Shown: positions 15,375-24,399 of the stretch, piece after piece
Numbering within the stretch: the stretch's first letter is position 1
Layout: every line of letters starts with the position of its first letter
Assembly (NCBI GenBank): GCA_963662645.2
Contig: OY759762.1
Location: 806,001 to 870,000 of the forward strand
DNA: 64,000 bases
Origin: Aldehydirespirator sp963662645
GTDB lineage: Bacteria; Actinomycetota; Acidimicrobiia; Acidimicrobiales; Aldehydirespiratoraceae
Direction: 5' to 3'
Made by a program: the position numbers and the translations under genes
Notes under the pieces: generated by a model
The model's database searches: none
Told to the model about the DNA's origin: nothing
Seen by the model: only the letters and a program-made list of their open reading frames with translations

Positions 15375-16721
15375 TCATGTGCCGGACATGGTTACGTCGG
15401 CGATGGCCAGGGTCACCCCCGCCGCGCTCATGGGGAGCCACTCCAGATCTGAGCCGACCTCGGTCACGTCCATCAGCAGCCGCTGGATGGTGCTGGCGAT
15501 GGTCACCTCCCTGATCGGCTCGGCGGTCTCGCCGTCGCGTATTCGCAGGCCCTCGGCGCCCACCGAGAAGTCGCCCGACACCGCGTTCACGCCGCTGTGA
15601 AGGCCGGTGACGCCCTGCACCAGCAGGCCGTCTCCTATGTCGGCCACGATCTCGGCCTGGGAGCGGGTGCCGGGCGCCAGCCTCAGGGCGTGGGCACCCA
15701 CACCGGGGGTGCCCTTGAACCCGCCCCTCACCGCGGAGCCGGTGGAGGAGACCCCGGCCCGCCGAGCGGTGTAGGTGTCGTAGAGGAAGGCCTGCAGCAC
15801 GCCGTCGCTGATCAGCGGCACCCGGCGGGTGGCCAGGCCCTCGGCGTCGATGGCCGAGGCGGTGAAGGCGTCGGGGTCGGTGGCGTCGTCGACGAGCGTG
15901 ATCGACGGCGCGCCCACCGCATCGTTCATCCGGTCGGCGAACAACGAGCGGCCCTTGAGCACGGCGTCACCGCTCAGCGTCGCTCCTACGATGCCCAGCA
16001 GCCGGGCGGTCACGTACGGGTCGAGGACCACGGTCAGGCGGCGGGTCGGTGCCTTGGACGCTCCTAGGAGGCGTGTGGCCCGGTCGGCCGCGTCGGTGCC
16101 GGCCGTCTCCGCCGACAGCTCGCCGGGATGGCGGCCCACCGAGAATCCGAATCCGGTCTGGGTCTCGTCGCCGTCCGACGCCAGGCTGTAGGTGGCCAGG
16201 TAGCAGCCGGTCTCGCGGGACGACGCCGCCACGCCCCGCGATGTGGCCACCGCCCCCTCGTAGACCGAGTCGGCGTACTCGGCCGACTCCACCCCGGTCA
16301 CGCGGGGATCGGCGGCCAGGGTGACCCGCTCCAGCTCCAAGGCCAGGCCCACCTTGTCGTCGGTGGGGAAGTCGACCAACTCGGACCGGTAGAGGTCGAG
16401 GGATGCGGCCGCCACGCCGTCGGGTTCGGCCACCCCCGCGAACTCGTCGACGCTGCCGAAGCGGGAGTTGTCCAGCGCCTCATCGAACGTCTCCCGCAGC
16501 GTCTCTTCGTCGAGGGCGGCGGCGTAGGCGAAGCCCTGCCGGCCGTCGCGGACGACTCGCACGCCGATTCCCACCGATGTCGCCGCGGTGAGCGACTCGA
16601 CCTCGCCCTGATAGGCCCGCACCTCGGTCTCGCGCTCCCGGGCGACGAAGGCCTCCACATCGAAACCCGTGCCGGACCAGCCGACAACCCGCTCGGCAAT
16701 CTCCAGCAGGCTCTTACTCAC
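15375..16721 (-). CDS. tldE: TldE/PmbA-family metalloprotease subunit
   Basis: 448 residues of the PmbA/TldE family, the partner of TldD in a heterodimeric protease that degrades unfolded peptides and processes some peptide natural products. N-terminal ETEVRAYQGEVESLTAATSVGIGVRV and the later RLTVVLDPYVTARLLGIVGATLSG are typical. TldE lacks the catalytic HExxxH, and so does this protein. It lies downstream of tldD on the same strand, separated by a family A palindrome. Confidence 0.92.
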   Translation of the reverse strand: MSKSLLEIAERVVGWSGTGFDVEAFVARERETEVRAYQGEVESLTAATSVGIGVRVVRDGRQGFAYAAALDEETLRETFDEALDNSRFGSVDEFAGVAEPDGVAAASLDLYRSELVDFPTDDKVGLALELERVTLAADPRVTGVESAEYADSVYEGAVATSRGVAASSRETGCYLATYSLASDGDETQTGFGFSVGRHPGELSAETAGTDAADRATRLLGASKAPTRRLTVVLDPYVTARLLGIVGATLSGDAVLKGRSLFADRMNDAVGAPSITLVDDATDPDAFTASAIDAEGLATRRVPLISDGVLQAFLYDTYTARRAGVSSTGSAVRGGFKGTPGVGAHALRLAPGTRSQAEIVADIGDGLLVQGVTGLHSGVNAVSGDFSVGAEGLRIRDGETAEPIREVTIASTIQRLLMDVTEVGSDLEWLPMSAAGVTLAIADVTMSGT

Positions 16722-16740
16722 CGCCTGCCTGCCTCATCCG

Positions 16741-16788
16741 GAACTGGCAGCAGAACGCGCCCTATAAGGGGCAAAACGCTGCCAATTC
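16741..16788 (-). repeat. 48-nt palindromic element, family A copy 4
   Basis: Arms GAACTGGCAGC and GCTGCCAATTC. The inner sequence AGAACGCGCCCTATAAGGGG is nearly identical to copies 8 and 9. It lies between tldD and tldE, both on the minus strand. The arm asymmetry gives G-U on the minus strand, the transcribed sense. Confidence 0.85.
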
Positions 16789-16812
16789 CCATGCGACTCC
16801 GCAAGTCCGGGT

Positions 16813-18204
16813 TCAGGCGGCGGTGCCGCCGACGGTTAGCGCCGTCACCCGCAGCGTGGGCGTGCCGTCGCCCACGGGGACGCCCTGGCCGTCCTTGCCG
16901 CACGTGCCCGGCGATCCCATCGCGAAGTCGTTGCCTAGGGCGTCTATGCGGGTTAGCACCTCGGGTCCGTTGCCGATCAGGTTGCCCTCGCGGATCGGGG
17001 CGGTGATCCGGCCGTTCTCGATCAGGTAGGCCTCGGTCATGCCGAACACGAAGTCGCCGGTGGCGGTGTTGACCTGGCCGCCGCCGAGCTGTGCCACGTA
17101 CACGCCGTGGGAGGTGTCGGCCACGATGTCGTCGGGATTGGCGTCGCCGTTGTCGATGAAGGTGTTGGTCATCCGCACCATGGGAAGGTGCTGGTAGCTC
17201 TGGCGGCGGCCGTTGCCGGAGCTGGCCCTGCCCTCCTTGCGGGCCCGGAGCCGGTCCCACATGTAGTCGGTGAGAACCCCGCCGGAGATGAGCACGTTGC
17301 GGGCCGCCGGCTTGCCCTCGTCGTCGATGCCGTAGTGGCCCCACTCCCCCGCCATGGTGCCGTCGTCCACCAGGGTGACCATCGGCGCGGCCACCGTCTC
17401 ACCGATGCGCCCCGCGAACACCGAGGCCGACTTGGCCACCAGATCGGCCTCCAGGCCGTGCCCGCAGGCCTCGTGGAACAGCACCCCGCCGCCGCCGGGG
17501 CCGACCACCACCGGCATCTCGCCGCTGGGCGCGGGCCGGGCGGTGAGCTTGGTGAGGGCCCGCTGTGCGGCCCGGCGGGCCATCTCCTCAACGTCGTAGA
17601 GGTCGAACAGCTCGAATCCGGCGGTCCGGCCCGCCGACTCGCGGCCGGTCTGCATGCCGGTGTCGCCGGTGGCCACGCACGACACCGAGAACAGGGTGCG
17701 CACCTGGTCGTCGCTGGTGAACAGCCCGTCGCTGTCGGCCACCAGGATGCGCCGGCGACCGTCGCCGTAGCGGGCCGACACCTGGGTGATGGCGCCGCCG
17801 GCGGAGCGGGCCGCGGCGTCCGCGGCGGTGAGCAGCGCGACCTTGCGATCCTTGGGAACCTCCTCGGGAGGTATGCGAACCTCGAGCCGCCGGGGGGTTT
17901 GCAGGGCCGACACCGCCACGGTCTGGGTGCCGCCGCCGCCCCGGCGGGCCGCGGCCGCCGCGGCATCCGCAGCCGCGGCCAGGCCGGACGCGCTCAAGTC
18001 CGCGGTGTGGGCGAAACCGGTGGTGTCGCCGGCCACGACCCGGATCCCGGCGCCCCGGTCTCGCCCCGAGACGACCTCCTCGACGCGGCCGTCGTCGAGT
18101 ATCGCCGACGAGGATCGCCTGTCCTCTGCGAATATCTCGGCAAAGTCCGCGCCCGTGCGCATGGCGACCGCCAGGGTGCGGTTCGCAAGATCAGCGTCGA
18201 GCAT
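16813..18204 (-). CDS. tldD: TldD-family metalloprotease, catalytic subunit
   Basis: 463 residues of the TldD family. HEACGHGLEADL provides the zinc-binding HExxxH and lies in a Gly-rich block (VGPGGGGVLFHEACGHG). MAGEWGHYGIDDEG and the C-terminal TCGKDGQGVPVGDG are conserved. With TldE it forms a cytoplasmic protease. Its start codon shares a CATG tetranucleotide with the start of the divergent PAP2 gene, so both promoters must lie within coding sequence or the two start regions are very compact. Confidence 0.93.
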   Translation of the reverse strand: MLDADLANRTLAVAMRTGADFAEIFAEDRRSSSAILDDGRVEEVVSGRDRGAGIRVVAGDTTGFAHTADLSASGLAAAADAAAAAARRGGGGTQTVAVSALQTPRRLEVRIPPEEVPKDRKVALLTAADAAARSAGGAITQVSARYGDGRRRILVADSDGLFTSDDQVRTLFSVSCVATGDTGMQTGRESAGRTAGFELFDLYDVEEMARRAAQRALTKLTARPAPSGEMPVVVGPGGGGVLFHEACGHGLEADLVAKSASVFAGRIGETVAAPMVTLVDDGTMAGEWGHYGIDDEGKPAARNVLISGGVLTDYMWDRLRARKEGRASSGNGRRQSYQHLPMVRMTNTFIDNGDANPDDIVADTSHGVYVAQLGGGQVNTATGDFVFGMTEAYLIENGRITAPIREGNLIGNGPEVLTRIDALGNDFAMGSPGTCGKDGQGVPVGDGTPTLRVTALTVGGTAA

Positions 18205-19099
18205 GAGCGACTACTGTAACGCGATGGCTTCGGGGGCCACTGACGTCGAGGACGACGCGGACACCGGGCGGGTCTCGGATTCGCCCCACGACTCCGAGAG
18301 GCCCCACCGGCGCCCCGCGAGCAGCTCGCTGCACTGGTGGAGCGAACTCATCATCGTTCTGGCCTTCTACGGCGTGTACACCTTCATCCGCAACCAGTTC
18401 GGGTCGGACTTGGGCCAGTCGGTGAAGCAGACCGCCATCGACAACGCCTACGACGTGATCGCCTGGGAGCGGGCCATCCACCTCTTCGGCGAGAAGGGCA
18501 TCCAGGACCTGTTCATCGAATGGGACCTGTTCATCCGGTTCTGGAACATCTTCTACGGGTTCTGCCACTTCGCAGTGACCATCGCCGTGATGGTGTTCCT
18601 GTTCTGGCGCCATCCGGTGCGCTACGGGATCCAGCGGACCGTCCTGGCGTTCACCACCGCGGTGGCGCTGGCCGGCTTCGCCCTCTACCCGCTCATGCCG
18701 CCCCGGCTGCTCAACGACTGCAGCCCCTTCGGCGCCTGCGACCCCAACTACTCCTACGTGGACACCCTCGTGGACCCGGGCGGGTTCTGGTCGTTCAACT
18801 CGAGCGCCATGATGGACATCTCCAACCAGTACGCGGCCATGCCCAGCCTGCACATCGCCTGGGCGGTGTGGTGCGTGGTCGCCGCCCTGCCGGTGCTGCG
18901 CCGCCGGTGGGTGCGCCTGGCTCTGCTGGCCTATCCATGGCTTACACTGTTCGCAGTGATGGTGACCGCCAACCACTACTGGCTAGACGCCGTGGGGGGC
19001 CTGCTGGCGGTCGTGATCGCCTATCCAGCCGGCGTGCTGCTCGCCCGCAGGCTTCCAGCGTGGCTGGCGCCCCGGCCGGCCGGCGACATCCGGCCCTAG
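18203..19099 (+). CDS. PAP2-family membrane phosphatase/inositolphosphotransferase-like
   Basis: 298 residues with about six membrane helices. AMPSLHIAWAVW and ANHYWLDAVGG supply the two catalytic-histidine motifs of the PAP2 superfamily, in the form seen in the PAP2_3 (Aur1/Ipt1-like) group. A lipid phosphatase or phospho-head-group transferase is expected; the substrate cannot be told. The ATG used overlaps the tldD start; a second ATG seven codons later is equally possible. The TAG stop is immediately followed by AGGAGGG and a duplicated copy of the dxs start region. Confidence 0.8.
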   Translation: MSDYCNAMASGATDVEDDADTGRVSDSPHDSERPHRRPASSSLHWWSELIIVLAFYGVYTFIRNQFGSDLGQSVKQTAIDNAYDVIAWERAIHLFGEKGIQDLFIEWDLFIRFWNIFYGFCHFAVTIAVMVFLFWRHPVRYGIQRTVLAFTTAVALAGFALYPLMPPRLLNDCSPFGACDPNYSYVDTLVDPGGFWSFNSSAMMDISNQYAAMPSLHIAWAVWCVVAALPVLRRRWVRLALLAYPWLTLFAVMVTANHYWLDAVGGLLAVVIAYPAGVLLARRLPAWLAPRPAGDIRP

Positions 19100-19111
19100 G
19101 AGGGCAGACCG

Positions 19112-19195
19112 ATGCAACTCGACACGATCACAGGAGCGCAGATGGGACGACCTCGACGTGGCCGTGGGCGTAGGAGGCAGATCGATGCAGCTTGA
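19112..19195 (+). CDS. 27-residue leader ORF from duplication of the dxs start
   Basis: It begins MQLDTITG, closely matching dxs (MQLDSITG), and is preceded by its own AGGAGGG site. The region is a tandem duplication 73 bp upstream of the true start. The ORF continues through an Arg-rich stretch and stops 11 bp inside dxs, so ribosomes could be handed to the dxs start. Translation is possible but unproven; it may be a simple duplication scar. Confidence 0.5.
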   Translation: MQLDTITGAQMGRPRRGRGRRRQIDAA

Positions 19196-21026
19196 TTCCA
19201 TCACGGGACCCGACGACCTGCGCGAGCGCTCCTACGAGGAACTCACCGACCTCTGCGGGCAGATCCGCGCCCGCATCATCGAGGCCGTCACCGCCCGCGG
19301 CGGGCACCTGGGGTCGAACCTCGGCGCGGTGGAGCTCACCGTGGCCCTGCACCGCGTGTTCCGGTCCCCCCACGACGTGATCCTGTGGGACACCGGCCAC
19401 CAGGCCTACGTCCACAAGATGCTCACCGGGCGGGAGGCCGACTTCGACAGCCTGCGCACCGCCGGGGGGCTCGCGGGGTATCCGTCGCGAGCCGAGTCCC
19501 CCCACGACTGGATCGAGAACAGCCACGCATCCACCGTGCTGTCCTACGCGCACGGCCTGGCCACCGCGTTCGATTCCTCCGACACCCGGCGCCGCGTCGT
19601 GGCGGTCGTCGGCGACGGCGCCCTGACCGGGGGCATGGCCTTCGAGGGCCTCAACAACATCGGCCACAGCGGCCGCAACGTGATCATCGTCCTCAACGAC
19701 AACGGCCGCAGCTACGCCCCCACCGTCTCGAGGCTCTCCGAGAGCCTGGTGCGCTTCCGCTCCAACCCCAAGATCATGCGCCGCCAGGACCGCCTCGAGG
19801 AGGTGGCCGAGCGCATCCCCTGGGTGGGCGAGACCCTCCAGCGGGGCGTGAAGATGTCGAAGGCCGCCCTGCGGGAGCTGTGGGACTCGGCCGGCTTCTT
19901 CGAGAACCTGGGCGTGCGCTACCTCGGTCCCTTCGACGGGCACGATGTCGCCGGGCTGGAGGAGGCGATGTCCAACGCGGCCCAGTTCGACGGGCCGGTC
20001 GTGGTCCATGTGCTCACCCAGAAGGGCCGGGGCTACGGCCCGGCCGAGGAGGACACCGTCAAGCACATGCACGACGTGGGCAAGGTGAAGCCGGGCACCT
20101 ACACCGGGATGTTCTCCGACATGATGGTGAAGCTCGGGGGCCTGCATCCCGAGGTGGTGGCCATCACTGCGGCCATGCCCGACTCCACCGGGCTGCTGCC
20201 GTTCCGAGAGCACTTCGGCGACCGCTGCATCGACGTGGGCATCGCCGAGCAGCACGCCGTGACCTCCGCCGTGGGCATGGCTATGGGGGGACTGCGGCCG
20301 TTCTTCGCGGTGTACAGCACGTTCCTGAGCCGGGCTTTCGACCAGGTGAACCTGGACTGCGGGCTGCACCAGGCGCCGGTGGTGTTCTGCATCGACAGGG
20401 CCGGGATCACCGGCGACGACGGCCCGTCGCACCACGGCGTGCTCGACATGGTGCTGCTCACCAAGGTTCCGGGGATGGTGGTGCTGGCCCCGTCGTCGCT
20501 CCAGGAGCTGGAGCGGATGATGCTCGACGCCATGGACATGACCGGCGGACCGGTCGCCATCCGCTGGCCCAAGACCGCGGCCCGCAGCGTCGGCCCGGGC
20601 GAGGTCGGCTCGGGCCTGCGGGCTCGCCAGGCTCGGGCCGGCGACGGCCGGCTGTGCCTGATCGGCGTCGGCAAGATGCTGGAGGCGTGCGAGCAGGCCG
20701 CCGAGCTGCTAGCCCACGACGGGGTGGACGCCACCGTGTGGGATCCCCGGGTGGTGAGCCCGCTGTGCGAGCAGATGCTCGCCGACGCGGCTGGATGCGA
20801 TGTGGTCGTGACCGCGGAGGACGGGCTGCGCACCGGGGGCGCGGGAACGGCCATCCGCGACGCTCTGCTGGAGCGGGCCGAGGCCGCGGGGCAGGCCGCT
20901 CCGAGGGTCCGGGTGCTGGGTGTGCCGCTCGACTATCTCCCGCACGGCAAACCCGACGCCATCCTGGCCGACCTCGGCCTCAACGCCGCAGGGATCGCAG
21001 CCACCGTCAAGCAAGAACTGCTCTAG
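19185..21026 (+). CDS. dxs: 1-deoxy-D-xylulose-5-phosphate synthase
   Basis: 613 residues. The thiamine-diphosphate enzyme condenses pyruvate and glyceraldehyde-3-phosphate in the first step of the MEP isoprenoid pathway. Visible are GHQAYVHKMLTGR, the thiamine-binding GDGALTGGMAFEGLN to NDNGRSYAPT region, GRGYGPAEEDTVKHMH, DVGIAEQHAVTSAVGMA with the catalytic Glu, and DRAGITGDDGPSHHG. The start is fixed by an AGGAGG site eight bases upstream of the ATG and by homology. The isoprenoid product supplies the undecaprenyl carrier handled by nearby uppP. A 27-codon leader ORF overlaps its start. Confidence 0.96.
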   Translation: MQLDSITGPDDLRERSYEELTDLCGQIRARIIEAVTARGGHLGSNLGAVELTVALHRVFRSPHDVILWDTGHQAYVHKMLTGREADFDSLRTAGGLAGYPSRAESPHDWIENSHASTVLSYAHGLATAFDSSDTRRRVVAVVGDGALTGGMAFEGLNNIGHSGRNVIIVLNDNGRSYAPTVSRLSESLVRFRSNPKIMRRQDRLEEVAERIPWVGETLQRGVKMSKAALRELWDSAGFFENLGVRYLGPFDGHDVAGLEEAMSNAAQFDGPVVVHVLTQKGRGYGPAEEDTVKHMHDVGKVKPGTYTGMFSDMMVKLGGLHPEVVAITAAMPDSTGLLPFREHFGDRCIDVGIAEQHAVTSAVGMAMGGLRPFFAVYSTFLSRAFDQVNLDCGLHQAPVVFCIDRAGITGDDGPSHHGVLDMVLLTKVPGMVVLAPSSLQELERMMLDAMDMTGGPVAIRWPKTAARSVGPGEVGSGLRARQARAGDGRLCLIGVGKMLEACEQAAELLAHDGVDATVWDPRVVSPLCEQMLADAAGCDVVVTAEDGLRTGGAGTAIRDALLERAEAAGQAAPRVRVLGVPLDYLPHGKPDAILADLGLNAAGIAATVKQELL

Positions 21027-21082
21027 GCCGCGCTGCGAGCCGGCGCCTGGTCGCGCCGACGACTGGTCGCGCCAACGGCCAC

Positions 21083-21138
21083 ACGCGGTCGGCGGCCACT
21101 AACGCGGTCGGCGGCCACTAACGCGGTCGGCGGCCACG
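21083..21138. repeat. Three tandem copies of a 19-bp unit
   Basis: The unit is ACGCGGTCGGCGGCCACTA, twice perfect and a third copy ending ACGA. The array abuts the long palindrome that follows. It lies between the convergent dxs and nfuA-like genes. Confidence 0.9.
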
Positions 21139-21186
21139 AACTTCAATGAGTTAGCCACATATATGGTGGTTAACTCATTGAAGTTC
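21138..21186. repeat. 49-nt near-perfect hairpin, family B copy 1
   Basis: A stem of about 21 bp with one mismatch, beginning GAACTTCAATGAGTTA, closes over an ATATAT loop. It lies between convergent genes, so it could act as a bidirectional terminator at RNA level, but no U-tract follows. It shares size, an AGTT-GCC-CACATAT core layout and an adjacent short tandem array with the element at 25398-25444. Confidence 0.85.
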
Positions 21187-21204
21187 GGCTGTGAGAGCGA
21201 CGGG

Positions 21205-21858
21205 TCAGCTGTAGTAGGGGTTCTCGCCGGCGGTGTGATCGGTGACGTCGATCACTTCGGGCACCTCGGGGATGGCCTCCATGATGGCCCGCTTGATGCC
21301 GTCGGACAGCGTGGCCTGGCTCATGGCGCATCCCTGGCAGCCCCCGCCCATGGTGACGACCACAGTGTCGTCGCCCTGCACCTCCACCAGGCTGGCGTAG
21401 CCCCCGTGCGAGGCCAGCGCGGGGTTGATGCTCACGTCGAGCAGTTGCTGCACTTTGTCGGCGATCCCGCCGGTGAGCTCCAGCCGACCCATGTCGCCCA
21501 GCGGGTTGGGGCGGTTGGGGTTGCGGATGACAAGCCCGCCCTGGCCTGGCATCGACGGGACATCCAGGGTCGAGCCCCGGAGCCGGCCGACGCTGGCGTC
21601 GGGAACCATCACCGTCAAGCCGCCCGAAGTGTGGAGGTGGTCGTCGTCGGCGGCGTGCGAGATGGGGTCGAGCGCCAAGTCGTAGGTGTAGTCGATACCC
21701 GCGGTGCCGGTGACCTCGACCCTCAGCCCCAGGGTCTCGGCGTCGTCCTCGCGGTCGCGGATGGACAGCACGGCTGTGCGGGCCGCGTCGGTGACTATCA
21801 GCACCTCGTCGATGGACGCCTCGTCGGCATCGGTTGCCACGGTGACGGTGTCGGTCAT
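21205..21858 (-). CDS. NfuA-like Fe-S cluster carrier (degenerate A-type plus NifU C-terminal domain)
   Basis: 217 residues. The N-terminal half resembles an A-type (IscA/HesB) fold without its cysteines, as in NfuA. The C-terminal half (about 125-205) is the NifU domain with MGGGCQGCAMSQATL, whose CxxC binds a bridging Fe-S cluster in the dimer. The probable role is delivery of 4Fe-4S clusters to target enzymes such as MoaA. The ATG is chosen because homology begins there; the open frame upstream includes a palindromic repeat and is not coding. It is divergent from the enoyl-CoA hydratase gene. Confidence 0.85.
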   Translation of the reverse strand: MTDTVTVATDADEASIDEVLIVTDAARTAVLSIRDREDDAETLGLRVEVTGTAGIDYTYDLALDPISHAADDDHLHTSGGLTVMVPDASVGRLRGSTLDVPSMPGQGGLVIRNPNRPNPLGDMGRLELTGGIADKVQQLLDVSINPALASHGGYASLVEVQGDDTVVVTMGGGCQGCAMSQATLSDGIKRAIMEAIPEVPEVIDVTDHTAGENPYYS

Positions 21859-21925
21859 GACTCCGAGCCTACCGAGGCACCGAACCGATGGATGATTCGC
21901 CTCGCGGTCAGGACGGCGTCCGGGC

Positions 21926-21972
21926 GAACTGGCAGCGTCACGCACGGATAGCGCACATCCTGCTGCCAATTC
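21926..21972. repeat. 47-nt palindromic element, family A copy 5
   Basis: Arms GAACTGGCAGC and GCTGCCAATTC. The inner sequence GTCACGCACGGATAGCGCAC closely matches copy 6. It lies between the divergent nfuA-like and enoyl-CoA hydratase genes. The arm asymmetry gives G-U on the minus strand. Confidence 0.85.
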
Positions 21973-22023
21973 GCGACGAACAGGTGAGCAGGCGGGCGAG
22001 GCGGGCGCGATACGGTGCAGCCC

Positions 22024-22725
22024 ATGACATCGAAGACCTCCTATGAAGTCACCGACAGCGTCGCGGTGCTGCGCCTCGACGACGGCAAGGCCAACGCTGT
22101 GGGCTATGACACGCTTACGGCCATCGACGCCGCTCTGGACGATGCCGAGGAGAACGCCGGAGCGCTGGTGATCACCGGCCGGGAGGGGTGCTTCAGTGCC
22201 GGCTTCGATCTCGGCGTCGTCGCCGAGGGTCCCGACGCCGCCCGAGCCCTGGTGGCTGCGGGGGCCCACACCGCGATGAGGATCTATGGAGCGGCAATCC
22301 CGGTGGTGGTCGGGTGCACCGGCCACGCAATCGCCTTCGGCGCGATCATGCTGCTGTCCAGCGACGTTCGCCTCGGGGCCGACGTCGAGGCCAAGATCGG
22401 ACTCATCGAGGTGTCCATCGGCATGCCGCTTCCCCTCTTCGGCATAGAACTGGCCCGCGACCGGCTGAGCCCCCGGCACTTCACGGCGGCGACCAACCTG
22501 GCCACGGCCTACTCGCCTCGGGACGCGGCCGAGGCCGGCTACCTGGACGAGGTGGTCTCCGCCGACGAGTTGCACGACGTCGCGATGCAACGGGCAGCCG
22601 CGCTGGCCTCGCACGTCCGCCGGACCGCCTTCGGGCTCACCCGCCGCACTGCGAGGCAGAAGACCATCGACCACATCCTGTCGACGCTCGACGCAGACCT
22701 GCAGAACTTCGGCATCCTGGACTGA
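22024..22725 (+). CDS. Enoyl-CoA hydratase/isomerase (crotonase) family protein
   Basis: 233 residues of the crotonase superfamily. TGREGCFSAGFDLG forms the CoA/oxyanion-hole segment. GHAIAFGAIMLLSSDVRLG and KIGLIEVSIGMPLP follow the family order, with a Glu in the second conserved catalytic region. Hydratase or isomerase specificity cannot be told. No beta-oxidation genes are adjacent. It starts at ATG nine bases after an in-frame GTG and lies 18 bp upstream of hemH, probably co-transcribed. Confidence 0.85.
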   Translation: MTSKTSYEVTDSVAVLRLDDGKANAVGYDTLTAIDAALDDAEENAGALVITGREGCFSAGFDLGVVAEGPDAARALVAAGAHTAMRIYGAAIPVVVGCTGHAIAFGAIMLLSSDVRLGADVEAKIGLIEVSIGMPLPLFGIELARDRLSPRHFTAATNLATAYSPRDAAEAGYLDEVVSADELHDVAMQRAAALASHVRRTAFGLTRRTARQKTIDHILSTLDADLQNFGILD

Positions 22726-22743
22726 GCCCGCGGTCTGCTGCGC

Positions 22744-23802
22744 ATGAGGGCTGTGGAAAACTCACCGGAGCCTGTGGATGAGTCCGGGCTAAACGTCCCC
22801 TACGACGCGGTCGTGATCGTGTCGTTCGGAGGCCCCGAAGGCCCCTCGGAGGTCGAGCCGTTCCTCGCCAACGTCACCGCGGGACGGGACATCCCCGCTG
22901 AGCGCCTCGCGGCCGTCGCCCACCAATATCAGCACTTCGGCGGAGTCAGCCCCCTCAACGCCCAGTGCCGCCGCCTGCGAACGGCCCTGGCCAGCAGGCT
23001 CGCAGCCTCGGGCCACGACCTGCGGGTGTACTGGGGGAACCGCAACTGGGTCCCCTACCTGGCCGACACGGTGGAGGAGATGGCCGCGGCCGGGCATCGC
23101 CGGGCGCTGGCCGTGGTCACCTCCGCCTACTCGTCGTACTCGGGCTGCCGCCAATACCTCGACGACATCGCGGCGGCCCGCGACTCAGTGGGCGAGGGCG
23201 CGCCCGCAATCGACAAGGTGCGCGCCTACTACGACCATCCCGGCTTCGTGTCACCGTTCATCGACGCGGTCATAGCTGCCCGCGGGAGCCTTCCCACCGA
23301 GGTCCGCACGGACGCGCAACTGGTGTTCACGGCGCATTCCATACCCGAGTCCATGGCCGCGGGCTGCGACTACGAGCGGCAGCTGGACGAGACGGCGCGG
23401 CTGGTGGCGACCGGCGCCGGCTTCGATGCCTGGACGATGGCCTGGCAGAGCCGCAGCGGCCCGGCCTCGGTGCCGTGGTTGGAGCCCGACGTGAACGCGT
23501 GCCTCGAGCAGCTGTCGCAGGGCGGCGCCGAGGCCGTGGTGCTGGCACCCATCGGATTCGTCACCGACCACCTAGAGGTCATGTGGGACCTCGACGTGGT
23601 TGCGGCCGGCACCGCGGACGCTTTGGGCATGCGACTGGCCCGGGCCGTGACCCCCGGCACCGAGCCCGACGACCGCTTCGTGGCCATGTGGCAGGAACTG
23701 GTGACCGAGCGCCTCGAGCCCGGCACCGGCCGGCGCTCGCTCGGCCGTCTGGGCGCAGGCCCCGACGCCTGTCCGCCCGGATGCTGCCCGGCCCGGTCCT
23801 GA
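22744..23802 (+). CDS. hemH: Coproporphyrin/protoporphyrin ferrochelatase
   Basis: 352 residues. It inserts ferrous iron into a porphyrin; in actinobacteria the substrate is usually coproporphyrin III (enzyme name CpfC). FGGVSPLNAQCRRL, TSAYSSYSGCRQY, FTAHSIPESMA with the catalytic His and APIGFVTDHLEVMWDLD are all present. The Cys in SGCRQY and the C-terminal DACPPGCCPAR match the positions of cysteines that bind a 2Fe-2S cluster in mycobacterial enzymes, so a cluster is likely here. It sits close to the nfuA-like Fe-S carrier gene. Confidence 0.93.
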   Translation: MRAVENSPEPVDESGLNVPYDAVVIVSFGGPEGPSEVEPFLANVTAGRDIPAERLAAVAHQYQHFGGVSPLNAQCRRLRTALASRLAASGHDLRVYWGNRNWVPYLADTVEEMAAAGHRRALAVVTSAYSSYSGCRQYLDDIAAARDSVGEGAPAIDKVRAYYDHPGFVSPFIDAVIAARGSLPTEVRTDAQLVFTAHSIPESMAAGCDYERQLDETARLVATGAGFDAWTMAWQSRSGPASVPWLEPDVNACLEQLSQGGAEAVVLAPIGFVTDHLEVMWDLDVVAAGTADALGMRLARAVTPGTEPDDRFVAMWQELVTERLEPGTGRRSLGRLGAGPDACPPGCCPARS

Positions 23803-23948
23803 CACGAAGCTCCACCGCATCGCCTGTGGATAATGCTAAATTGCATGTTTGTCATCTAGCGCTGGTCTTCCGATACTGAGAGCGGTGCCGGAAGCGCCGA
23901 CAACGAAGAGAAACACCGAGACGAGGCCAAGGTCGCAGCACCTGATCC

Positions 23949-24257
23949 ATGAACCACACCCGCATCGCCGCCGAAGCCATCCGGTTCCGAATCTCTACCG
24001 TCCGCCGTCCGATGGTCGACAGCGAGACGATCAACGTAGAGGCCATGGCCGCCGCCGCGGTCACGGCCGCTTCCCCGGAGGTGGACCAGGCCCTGCGAGT
24101 AGTGGCCACGGCCTGGCAGCGAGCGGGCTTCGATCCCGAGACGCTGGTGCAGCCCTGGAAGGGCGAACAGGCCGACTACATCAGGAGTCGGCCCGACCTC
24201 ATCGACGCCATCGACGTGATAGTGCGAGGCGCCAACGGAGCCATCGCCGCCGCCTAA
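23949..24257 (+). CDS. Small hypothetical protein
   Basis: 102 residues, Ala-rich and without membrane helices or Cys motifs. The N-terminal half is basic. The C-terminal half reads AWQRAGFDPETLVQPWKGEQADYIRSRPDL in two adjoining parts, suggesting a small helical domain. No family is recognised. Codon use looks like its neighbours (GC-rich third positions), which supports a real gene. No toxin or antitoxin partner is seen. Confidence 0.45.
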   Translation: MNHTRIAAEAIRFRISTVRRPMVDSETINVEAMAAAAVTAASPEVDQALRVVATAWQRAGFDPETLVQPWKGEQADYIRSRPDLIDAIDVIVRGANGAIAAA

Positions 24258-24399
24258 CGCCCAGGCTCAACGTCCAGTAGAGAGTTGAGCCCCGCCGGGC
24301 CCCCGGAGCAGGGGCGGCTCCCCACCCACGAAAGGAAGTCGGGACAAGGACTAGGCAGGTGTCCCCCTGGCAGAGGCCGGCTCCGGTACGGTGCGGCCG

